From: Diplonema papillatum
Lineage: Eukaryota; Euglenozoa; Diplonemea; Diplonemida; Diplonemidae
NCBI GenBank assembly: GCA_030068145.1
Contig: JAPJBO010000099.1
Location: 1 to 64,000, forward strand
Reading direction: 5' to 3'
DNA: 64,000 nt
Of the stretch, positions 31,243-43,200 are shown piece after piece; position 1 is the stretch's first letter; every line of letters begins with the position of its first letter. Position numbers and translations under genes: made by a program. The notes under the pieces were generated by a model. That model had not been told where the DNA came from. It did not search any database and was given only the letters and a program-made list of their open reading frames with translations.

Positions 31243-34200
31243 GTTTGCAGTCTTTTTTTTTTTTTTGTTGTTGAAAGTATGCTAATACACGCGCAGGGAA
31301 TAGTTGACTTGACCTCTTGAGTTTGTGCTAACCACGAATTGGGAACCTACAAAGCCAGAAGCAGGACCGACCCCCCCGCTCGTGAGAAAAAGCGAAGAAT
31401 ACAATCTATCGTTGTCAAGAGCTGCAACTCAACTATTCTTTTGTACAAGCACCTGCAGGCTATTAGCTTCATTTTGCCTCAGTTTTCCAAATTCCGTCTC
31501 AATGGCCAACTTTATTTTTCCCCCGCTCTGAGACCGAGAAGCTTTTGTTTAGGTTGCATGCATCTCCCAAAGTGGGGGGTCCGGGGGGCTCCGCCCCCCG
31601 GCGAACGGTACGGTACATTCAGGTGAAGAAAGAGTTTGCACTTCTCAGTCCGTTTGTCGCGTTAAACATGTTGACTAACATACTAGTGACCCACCTTGTG
31701 ACCCTCGCCCCGCTCCTTCAAGGCAACAATCCATTCCCAATTCATCCACCCCCAGATGCTGCGTGGTGGATGGTCAACCACCTCATCACAATAGGCGCAA
31801 ACTTTCTCGACAGTGATTGGACAGTCGGGATGCCGGGGGCGGGCCTCCATGAAGAAGAGAAATGTAAAGCAAGACCTGCCCCCTGCGCCTGCTGTCTCCG
31901 GCTGCTTCGGCAGACGACACATACTACTAATAGTCGAGATCTCGGCCGCGGAAACAACCTGCGAGGGAGAAAATAAAGTGCGCCGAATCATTTGATTCCT
32001 CGTCATCAAACTGCACATCGGACGTGAAGCGCGCACCGGAGATAAACAGTACGCGGGGCAAGCAGCGACTGAAGCATGACACGACGCGTGCAAAGAGGTG
32101 GTCTGTTGCGGCTTGTGCAGTCTATGGTCACCGATTGTTGCTGCATAACAAGTTCAAACTACTACGACTACTGTATACTCCTACAGGAGTTTGCCAGTTG
32201 CGGAATCTCCAAGAAGGTGCATGCCCACTATCGCAACAATATTCCAGGTAAATGTGCTGACACGACGAAAAACTAGCTAGAAACACATTTCACCCTATAT
32301 CACGGAGAAGAATACTACTCGACGAAGGAGCACATCCAGAAGGAGGGCCCCAGCACCTTCCCGATGATGGAGTGCTCCCCCCTTTTCACGCACGCGGCGT
32401 GCTGAAGACTTGCCTCCCCCCTCGGTGCCAGACGGTTGCGGTAAGGGAGACACAATCGATACGACTATCCTCATTCTGCATGCATCGCTTTGCGGTTTTG
32501 CCCTGAGGCTCTGCTGCCCAACTCTACGAGCGTCTCCGCTTACAGGCACATCGTTCGTCCGAAGAAGGGATTCCGAAGTGTATTATCCTCTGTTCTTCGT
32601 CACCACGGAGACTGGGCAAAACGAAGAATTGATTCTTGGGTTCGACCTTGCGCTCACCGTGAACCTTACCCACGTGAACATCGTCGCCGTCGACCCCCTC
32701 CCTGCCGCACTCCAGCTCTCGTTTGGACTGGGCTCAGGTATGGCCTTCGCTTCCAGGTTCGGGTTTATTACAGTCTTCCACCAGCTGTATGTGTGGGGTG
32801 ACTGCGTGTCATCAATGAACCTAGTGATCTACGGGTATACAAGTGTCGACAAGGCATGTCTACGGCCTGCTGCCAGCCCCTGTTCCGTGTATTGTTGCGC
32901 ACGCACGCTTGTGTTTTCCAGAGAGCGGGCACTCGCGGCATGCGTTTGACCAGTTTCGACCACGGTGTTTGTATGAGCCGGCGTTTCTTTTGCATAAGCG
33001 CCAGCTTGAAAGGAAATGCTGCGACGCTGCTGCCCGACAGAGAACAGAAGAGATCCCAAGCGCTTAACTACCGAGCCACGTGTTGAACGGACGTGAGATC
33101 ATGCGGGTCTACCTCTACACGACAAATCGCACAAACACAACAGGCCAAAGTCCTGAGTGAGAAAACAACACACGGTGGTGTAAGCAAAGAACAAAGCAGA
33201 TTGTGTTTGTTTTGTATTTGCCCCTCAACCTCTATATTCCCTCCCTTCCATTCGGAGTCGAAGCAGCTACGTCAAGTATTTTCCGTAGACTTTACGCCAG
33301 TTGTGTCCCCAAGCAGCTTGCGCCACATTCCGGATATCCATAGAACACCGCGTAGAGCACCGGTTCAGGCTTGGGCTCTGCCCTGTTCACTCGCCGTTAC
33401 TAGGAGCATCGCTGCGAGTTGCGATTTCTGTACACGTCTTCTGTCTGCTGGTGAAAAGCTTTGCCTGTCGCGCATCAAGTCTCTGTCGAAGAAAAGGAGA
33501 AACGAGGAGGGATCAAGAACTTCGTAAACTGAATGAAAAAGAAGCTCTGGACGAACTTCTACCTGAAAAATCAGACACGGCGTGCGGGGCAGGAGGACCA
33601 CCGCTAGAGCGCTGCTGGTTTCGATGGGCACTGCACAGTGCGACGCGGGCGTCTCCTCGAAACAAGCATATTACTGGCAGGATCAACCAGGTTTCTCGTC
33701 ACCCAAACCAGACAGAACCGAGGAAAATCTGACGAATCAGAGATTCCCCGATACCAGAGATTGTATCGTGTCAAGCCTAGATTGATGCCTGATCATTCTA
33801 TTCATTCTTCAGCTTTCAAAGGGGCAGTCCTCGATCGTATCTCTACGACCGATATCTTTCCTCGATAGCCTTTTTTGTATTCCACCAACGTTCACTTCGG
33901 ACGCGGGTGGACGGTGCCAGGGATCAGGATCTCTCGAAAGCTCCTTCGCAAAACAGATCGTCTCGTCCTGTCCGCCGCGCCTATCGTCGCCCCAGGCACC
34001 GAGGCCGTCAGCGGCTTCGCGGTGAAGATGTACCGAGTCGAATCGCTCATCAGTGAGGTCGCCGGCTTGCACATGGACGACATCAACCTGTATGTCGTTG
34101 AGCGCGGCCTGCTGCTGTACTCGAGCGACCCGCGCGTCGACGAGGCGAGCAAGGTGTGCACCGATTACCCAATGCCGATGAACCCACAATCTTCCGAGTC

Positions 34201-37200
34201 TAGACTCTAGTAGAGGTTATGTTAAATTTGAATTTTCTCAAGCTTCGCTCTAGCGAGCCACCCCGCTTTCTATGCTGGCCGGAGGTCACGAACGTGTCGA
34301 TTTCTTCGGTGCGCAGTGCGAAGCACAGAGCAAATGAGCGTGCCCGACGAGTACTCGGGTCAAAGTCCACGAAGCTTGTTTCGAGTAGCTAGCGCCTTCG
34401 GTGCCCGGGTCGTTACCGTCGCGGCGACACTCGTTGCTGGTGGGCTAGTAACGAATTCGTAGTCACGCTCACTTCCTCGTTTCCCGCTGAGAAGCGGCTT
34501 ATCGCGTTTCTCGTTTGTCGCGACTGACGAGATGGATTGGCTTGTGCTCTCGTAGCGTGGTCCTGGCTGTCACGAGCTACGAACCGCCGTCAGGCAAACC
34601 AGATTTACACAGCTGTCCTGGCGGCAGTCACTCAAGCTCTGTGCTGATGGTGGTCCGCCATACGTGTCAGTGAAAGGGCTGAAACACGGTGCAGATAGGA
34701 CTGTTGCGCAACTATTCATCCGAGCACGTTCTTGCAGTTCCCCCGTTCCGTCTACACGGTCACATGGCTGTCACATCGACACGTGAAAAAACAAAGCATG
34801 CGATCGCACGTAGCTACAGTCAAAACACATGTGATCGCATGTTCTGTCCCGGTGGTATCACATGTTAACCGACATAACATGCGAAATACCTCATAAATTC
34901 CGGAACATATTCGTGTACACCCCGACGTCACACCCGCCAAACAGGTTCCCGAAAGCTCCATCTTGCGAAGCAGCAGCTTCTTCGCTGGAAGCGAGTGGCA
35001 CCTTTCGGTCGAGGCGCCGGATGCTTTCTACGCCGCCCGGACAACGCACGCGCCGGTGGCTTTCGCCGTGCTCTTTGCCGTCTTCGTGTCGGCGTCGTGC
35101 GTTCTGCTCGCGGCGGCCCACGCCGCGGGCCAGCGATCGAAGCGGAAGCTGCAGGCGACGATGGACGTCGCCGGGGCGGCGGCGGCCGCCATCGCGGACA
35201 TGGACCTCGAACAAGCCGCGTTTCTGAAGGAGCTCGGCGAGCGCGCCGACCCGATCCTCTTCTCCCTGCAGCAAATCGTCGAAATCGTCGTGGTGTACAA
35301 GCGCTTCCTCCCGGACATGGCGCTGCTCCGCGAGGAGCCGAGGCGGTCGGAGGCGCCGTCGGACCTTAACGGCGACAGCGAGGACAGCGGCAGCGAAACG
35401 TCGCGCAGGGGCCGGCTGGTCTCTCGGACCAGTTACAACAGCAGCCACAGCAGCGGCTTGCCGAGGGTCGAAGCCCACCTTTCGCTTGGGCTTTGGTCGA
35501 TGCGGGTGACGCTGCTGAACCTCGTCGTGCAGTGCGCGCTGCAAAGCAGCGTCATCAACGGCGTCGTCTGCGCGATAGCCGCGTGCTGCCGCCGGCACAA
35601 CTTTCGGATCGTGTGCTTCCAAGCCGCCGGCGCGTGGATCATGGCCACGGGCACGGCCTCCATCGAGGTCTGCAAGCTCTGGCGCGGCCTGACCGCTCAG
35701 ACACCCTCCGCGAGGCTGCACGGCGGGGCCACCTTCGGGAAGTCGATCACGGGCGTAGTCGGCGGTAAGCACCACAGGTGTGGACTTGCCGCAATTGTTC
35801 GTCAAACGAAGACACGAATTTCGCTAACAGTATCATGCAGAGTGGCATGCGGGGCTTCGAGGCAAAACCCCCGCTTTCACAGTTCTGCAAATACCTAGCC
35901 CAGTCCTATCTGGAGCGCTGGCCCGGCGAGCTACGAGGGCACAAACCTTTCCCCCCCCTTTTTTTCTTGCATTTCAGGCCTGCATGCCCCATCAAAAGCA
36001 ATCGAAAAGAAAATAAACGAGCGTTCTACCACCTCGCGCGGTGTCACGGGATGTTTGGCAGCCGCTGCTAAACAAACATAACGTGGGCGGCGCCGAAGAC
36101 CAACGATTTAAAAGCTACAGTTTCTGTACTTTATTGGCTGCTCACGCGGCCGGTAAAGTGCGCCCGGAATTCATCCAGGACAAACACCCTCCATAACACA
36201 ACAGCGGTACCCATCCGCGAAAAGAACGCGGGCTACCCGTACCTCCGTCAAAATGGACAGGATTAACGCCCTGATCCAGGAAGCGCGCGGGATGGCGGAA
36301 CGCGCCAACCGCGACCAGCTGGATGCCGTTTTCGGCATCCTCGACGTCGCCACGACGCTGCTCCGGCGTCAGATCGAGGCGAACAGCGGGGAGCCGGCGC
36401 AACAACGGCCGCCACTGCAGCAACAGCAGCAACCGAAGCAGCAGCAGCAGCAACCGAGGCAGCAGCGGCAGCAACCGAAGCAGCAGCAACCGCAGCAGCA
36501 ACCGCAACCGCAACAGCAGCAGCAACAGCAACGGCAAACGCAGCAGCGCCGCCCGCAGGGGCAGCAACAACCGCAACCGCAACAGCAACAGCAACAGCAA
36601 ACGCAGCAGCGCCGCCCGCAGGAGCAGCAACAACCGCAACCGCAACAGCAACAGCAACAGCAAACGCAGCAGCGCCGCCCGCAGGAGCAGCAACAACCAC
36701 AACAGCGGCCCCGGCAGGGGTACGCGCCCACCTGGGCAGAAGTGACCAGGCGGCCCCCGCCACCCGGTAAAATCGACGCCGCCGACTGGGACGCGCCGGT
36801 ACTCCCCTCCCCCGACTTCGAAGCTGTCGAAGCTGGCCTCTGGGTCGCCCCGAGCGCCGCCGCAGCCGAAGAAGCGAAGGGTCCCGCAGCAGATGCGGTG
36901 GACGTCGCAGAGCGCGACGGGAAGCGGGTGCGCCTCGGCGTGCTGTGCCGGGAGGCCTTCGACGACGCACGCCGGGGCCCAGTGCTGCTGGAAGGCGGGC
37001 GGGTACAGGATATGTACCTGTGGGCGGGCGGCGGGCCGGTATGCCAGCGGGGCCAGGTGAAGGTCCAGAAGATGCCCGTCAGCGCGGTGAAGCCGAACGC
37101 CGCGACGACGGTACTGGCCTTCGTCGTGGCCAGGAAGCACGCCTCGCCGGAGACCTGGGAGTGCGTCGAGAGGGACCCGCGCACGGCCCTGACTCGCCTG

Positions 37201-40200
37201 TGCCGGAGGGCTGTCAAGACGGCCCTGAAGACGGAGGTCCGCGTCCCCGACGACGCCATGTGGGGCGTGTCGTCGCAGCAGGGGAGGCGCGAGCTGGTCG
37301 TGCGGGTGCCCCGCGCGCAGGCCGAAGCGATCCTGGCCAGCTCCGGCCGGGACGGCGGATTCTGGCGGTCGACGGAGAAGGCCTGCCGGGACGCCATGCC
37401 GGTGGTCGCCCTGCAAAAGGGGGTCACGAGGGCGGTCGCGCTGGCGGTAGCTGAGCGGGCAGGCGCGGCGGCAGCCGGTCTCGTGCTCACGGGCAGCCGC
37501 CTCCTCGTGCGCGCACGCAGCGGCGCTGTGCTGGAGGAGGTGCGTGCGGCGGCCGCCGAACACGCTGCTGCCCCCCTCGAGTCGAAGCCGCGCTTCCTCG
37601 TGGTGGGTGCGACGCCGCGGGAGCACGAGGCGGACGTCGAGTACGTCCTGCGGGAGGCCGGCTGGCAGGTCGACGTCGCCACGTCGTTCCTGCGAAGTGG
37701 GGCCCGGGTTTGCGTGGTGACGTCGGCGGCCGACCCTCCCTTCAGGGTGCTGCAGCGGGAGGGGGCACCCGACCTCCGGGTAAACCCGTACGACGGAGGT
37801 GAGCTGCCGAGGGAGCGGCGCAGGCGGCTCGCTGCCGCCCCCAGCGGGAAGCGGCGGATGCGGCTGCCGGCGGCGGAGGTGGACGAGCTACCGCAGCCGG
37901 CGGCCCCGCCAGCGGACGCGGCCGGACAGAAGAAGAGGAAGACGCCGGAGCCGGCAGCGGACGGGCCGGAACCCGCTGGGGACGATGTCCCAATGGACGG
38001 TGCAGAGGCGGGCGGGCACGTCCACGCCTTCGGGAGCCCGGCGAAGGCCACCGCCGGTTTCTCCTGCGCCCTATGCGGGAAGAAGAAGGCGAAGGGCCAG
38101 ATCCGCACGACATGCGAGGGCTGCAACGTCGGCGCGTGCAAGGCGTGTGCGGGTTGACTGCCACCGCGACCCGTCCCCGGCGCCAGTTGTGGCCCCGCCA
38201 GGCCGGTGCAGGCCGCCCAGCGCGTGAGTCCCAGCACGCAGTTCGACGATGGAGCAGGCGAAGGTGGTGGCGATCCCTCTTCTTCTTCTTCTTCTTTTTG
38301 CCCCCCTCTCTCCCACAATGCGCCAGGCCTCATTAGCCCGGGAAATTTACCCGCAGCGCACAAACAATCCCCCCACAAAGGCCAGCGTGCCTGCGGGGGG
38401 GGCCCTGTCAGGGTGGAGGGAGCAATCCCCGGACTAAGCTTCCAGACGATCCCTCGGGATCTTCTGGACAGACTGAGCCGAGTACCCGAGCTTGGGCCGA
38501 AAGCCACTTGGAGGAGGCTGGGGGGAGAACAAAGCAGAGAGACCCAGCAGTGGGGACACGCCTACCGACAGGGCGGACCCCCGGTCAGACTGGAACGGGG
38601 TATCCCCGAGGGGCCCCTGAAAGAAGCGGCGGATCTCATACGTGACCGTCTCGGGTGGGAACCGGACCAGTTGCTGGCCAACTGGTACCGGAGGGGAGTG
38701 GGGATCAACCCCCACAAAGACCAGAGAGAACTGGGTCCGAGGGTAGCGACCGTATCGCTCTTGAGCGACACGGTCATGGAGTGGGAGAGGGGGAGCCGGA
38801 GAGTGAGAACCCCCCTGCCGGTCGGCACACTGTGCCACATGGAAGGCGAGGCCAGGAGCCTGTGGACACACGGGATTCGTCCCGATGATGTCGCACGCGA
38901 CCGGGTCTCGCTCACCTACAGGGCCGTGCGCGAGGCCGCCTCCCAACGTTTGCAAGGCCGGGACACCCCGCAAGAAACTCCCCCCATGCCCCCCCCGCCC
39001 CGCCCTCAGGCGTCCTCCCCACCCCCCCAGCAACAGTTCAGCCCCGCGCCACGTACTGACTTGTGTAATCGCCAAAGAACTCTTATATCTATTAAGGAAA
39101 CTACTAGACAGCAGCTGTTAAGCGCTGGAGACATCGAACAGAACCCGGGCCCCGGCCGCACGGAGATGAAGTTCGCGACGTTGAACGTAACTAGCTTACT
39201 TCAATATCTCCCAGCGGCCGACGCGGTGGAAGCGGATCTTCTCTGCTGCCAGGAGGTGACACTCCTTCCGTGCAAACGGGCGCAGGCGGAGGAATACCTG
39301 CGGAAATGGTGCTGCCACTGGGGCCTGCCGCCTCCCGGAAGACTCTGTAGAAACTCCGGTAGTCGCTCGACGGTGAACGCCGCGAACGGGGGGCTCTCCA
39401 CTCTAGTACTGAGACCGATACCTGCGTACGATACGATGACGGCGCTCTCGCACGCAGCAATACGGTCCCCGGACCGAGTGAGCCATACGGTAGTAGCAAC
39501 AGGGGCCGGCAACACGTTCGTGCACGTGTTCAATGTCTACTGCCCTTCCGGAAACGGGAGGGCGGAGAGCGAGGAGCGTGAGGACATGCTGGAGAAGATC
39601 CTCTTCGCAGCGGCAGATAGCCTCGGTGACGTCCCCATAATGGTGATGGGTGACCTGAACACGGAAGAAGACCGGTCCCCTGTGCTGCGGAAGGCACTAA
39701 GGAACGGATGGTCCGACGCAGCGGAACTGCACCATGCGCGTACCGGTGACACACCGCCACCACCGACCTTTACCAGCGCCCGGACGACAGGCACGAGGAT
39801 CGACCGCATACTCCTCAACCGAATAACGACGGGAGCTTTCCGTCAATGCGTCACCACCGCGGTGAACGTACCGGGACACCGGCTCGTGACAATGACCCTG
39901 GACATTGCGGCGCTGCGCCAAATCGTGTGGCGATTTAAAGTACCGCGGGAAATCCCTACCGAGGGGGGACCCAAGTGGGGCCTCTCGGACACAGAAGCTA
40001 ACAGGGAAGCCGTACAGAGACTGACCAACTCCGATTTCGCAGAACGGCTGGCAGCACAGCGAGTGGAAGAGGCCTGGCTCGAGTGGTCACGAGTCAGTGA
40101 GCAGTACTTGCAGGATGCCTTCGGAATCCCTGCGGAAGAAAGGGGAAGGAGTACCGGCCGGGGGATAAAGACGTCGCCTAAGAGAGTCTGTATCACGGCA

Positions 40201-43200
40201 AGCACTGCGAGCGACGGGTCGGGGGCGGCGAACAGCAGACAGCTACGGCTCCGGAAGGCCATCCACAGGATGGAACGCATCTGCAGCTACCTTGCGCAGC
40301 GACGCGGGCCGGAGGCAGTTCCGCATGAAGTATCCCGTTGCTGGCAGAACAGCAGACGGCTGGCACAGGCGTGCATGAAAGGTGGCCAAGGGACAGAAGG
40401 ATTCCCGGATCATGAGGAGGCGAAGCAGCTTCTCACGGCATTGCGGGAAGAGACGAGTAGGCTCGGAAGGGAAGGATCGGCGGCCAGGTTTACGAAGTAC
40501 CGAGACAAGCTGAACGAGAGGGCCGATGCGAGCAGACGATGTCTGACAACCATCTGCGCCGGACGCGCTGAGCCGTCGGGGGTGTTGCGAACGGGGGCGG
40601 GAGTGACTGCAAATGTTGACGAGATGGACGAGGCGCTGAACACTGCGTGGGACCCTATCCTGCGTAAGTACAAGGACGGGCCAGAGCCGGAGTACGAGCC
40701 GTTTCGGGATCGGTTCCAGGATCACATCGGCCCACACTTGATGGAAGCCGGAACAATCACGGGGGAGGAGCTGCGAATTCTGCTGAGGAAGAAGCCGAAG
40801 AAAAGCGCGTCAGGGGTGGATGGCTGGCGCATGGCTGAACTGCGGGAGTTGCCGCTCCCCCTGCTGAATGCACTTGCAGACGTCATGAACCTGGTCGAAG
40901 CGACTGGGGACTGGCCGGCAAGCATGACAACTGCGCTGGTGTCGATGGTGCCGAAAGATGAGAGCCAAGACCCGCTGCACACGAGGCCGATAACCGTCAC
41001 ATCCGCCGTGTACCGCTTGTGGGCCTGCCGCAGGCTTGCGGACATTGTCCTGTGGCAGGAGGGGTGGATCGAAGAAGGACAGAAAGGCTTTCGGCCGGGC
41101 CACCGGATCGAGGACGTCTTGATGGAGATAGGGCTCGAGGTGGAGGACGCCTTGCTGGACGGAGAGCCGCTCTACGGAGTGGCGCTGGACTTCCGGAAGT
41201 GTTTCGACATGGTCCCGCGAGAGGTAGTGCTACGCCTGGCTGAGGACTTAGGACTGCACGGTCGGGTTCTCAAGCCGCTGAGGGCGATTTACAGTCTGCT
41301 CGCAAGACGCTTCAAGTTGCCGCTAGGGGTGGGCAGGGAGTTTAGTGTGACCAACGGTATCCTTCAAGGGTGCCCTGTGTCCGTCATACTCATCAATGCC
41401 CTGCTGTCGGTAGTGATGAAAGCGGTCAAAAAAGAAGCTGAGGGTGTGAGTCCTAAGTCGTACGCGGATGATGCCACACTACTGTCCAGGCTGTCGGAGG
41501 CCGCACTGCAAAAGGGAGTCGACATTGTTGACGAGTTCTGCACACTCACCGGAATGCAGCTAAACCTCGAGAAGACCATCGCATTCTCGACGAGGCAGAG
41601 GCACCAGTCGACGCTCAGACTCCGAAGCGGAAATGCGCTGCTGCGATTTAGCAAGTCCGTCACGTGTCTGGGGGCCCTAGTCTCAACGGCGAAGAACAGA
41701 AAGGAGAGGTCCGACTCTAAGAGGGTAGAGAGGGCGGCGGCCCTAGCGGAGGGCCTCCGCCACGCGCCATTCCGGTACGAAAAGCGGGTCCGTATTGTGC
41801 AGTCGAATGTGTTGCCGGCAGCGCTATCGGGCTGCTCCTTCGCGCCGGTGTCAAAGGTGGCGATGAAGCGGTTGACGACGTCGGTGATGGGTCTGATCTG
41901 GGGTGGAGCAAACCCGAAGCGCGCGAGAGAAATGGTCCTGAACTTCCAGGAGAAGGGCCACCTGACGGACCCCGGTACGTGTTTAGCGTACCGGGTGACG
42001 ACGGCGTTCTACGCGGCGTGCGAGAGGCTGCCGCGACTGCTACCTCTGATGGAGAGTATCCGGGGGCGGTACGCCGAGGGGGACCAACCCCTCGGCCCAG
42101 TCGGGCTGGCGATGAGGAGCATGGAGGAGTGTGGACACATATGGGAGCCTGGGCCCCTATCTCGCACGCTACGACGGAATGGTGCAGTGTTCGACCCGCT
42201 GGCCTCGTCGCCCTCGAAGAGGGGGCACGAAGTGAGGGCGGACCTGAGAACGAGGACGTGGGCCCGACTGATGGCGAGAAGGCCAGGATATCAGGGGCTG
42301 GAAAGAGCCGACTTGGAGCGCACGAATGCGTTCTGGAAGACGAGGGAATGTTCCGCGCACACGGCGAAGCTAATTCGAGTTGCGATTGCGGGGGGTGTGA
42401 ACACGGCGGAGTTCACGTCGCGGATGAGGCAGGCTGGAGCTGAGCCGCAGGCGCCCAGCTGCAAGCACTGTGGGAGCGGCGTGATGGAGAACGAACAGCA
42501 TATCTACTGGGACTGCGACGCATACTCACACATTCGCCGGCGGGAAGCACACGCCGGGCTGATGGCGGCCAACCGAACCGAGTGGCCCCGATGCACGCTG
42601 GAACATGGTGTGGTTGTACCGGGGAACGCCCACTTATCGAGGCGGCTCCAGGAGATGATGGCTGAAATCCTTACGGAACGTGCAGGGCTCGAAGCACGTG
42701 GCTGGGTAGCCAGGAACCCCACGACCCCCTGGTCGAGAGCGGATGCGATGCCTGCCGAGAAATTTGACCACCCCTTTGCGCGGATTGCCCCGGCATGGAC
42801 GTGGGAGCGAAACAAGACCTGGGGACTACCGACGTTTTATGCGTTGGTAGCGTGGCTGTCTGACATGCAGTGGACCGAGAGCGGGCAGGCGTCAATGCTA
42901 GAGCTTGCGATCGACTTTGAACTCTTCTCGGGCCTCAGCATGCCGCTGCACGGGAATGCGCCGAAGGGGGTGAGAGAACGGGGAAACGTCCTGCGCTGCA
43001 TGATGAGCGCGTTGGACAAGCTGGCGGCACAGCAAGGGCTGGGAAGCTGCATGAGAGGGGAGAGGGTGTGCCCGACGACGTCGCTGTCGTTCATGGGCAT
43101 CTCGGGGATATCGGGTGTACGGCCCAGGCCACGCTTTCGCGAGGCACACACGGGGACGATACTTGAGGAACAAGTGAAAGGAAGCGATGTAGGGACGCAG

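Noticed and set aside
34891-35805. 304-residue minus frame opposite sensor exon 4
   Set aside because: GC-rich shadow; the plus strand has coherent domains and splice phases.
36142-37626. 494-residue minus-strand Leu/Arg-rich frame
   Set aside because: Another antisense shadow of LINE ORF1 with no protein-like features.
38249-38437. 62-residue frame with a signal-like leader after ORF1
   Set aside because: Not supported as a separate protein: overlaps ORF2 in another frame and its leucine run comes from a TCT repeat. Kept only as a remark on ORF2 initiation.
36369-38507. 712-residue minus-strand frame, Cys/Ser/Ala-rich
   Set aside because: Antisense of the CAG/CAA-rich ORF1; Cys runs are the reverse of Gln codons.
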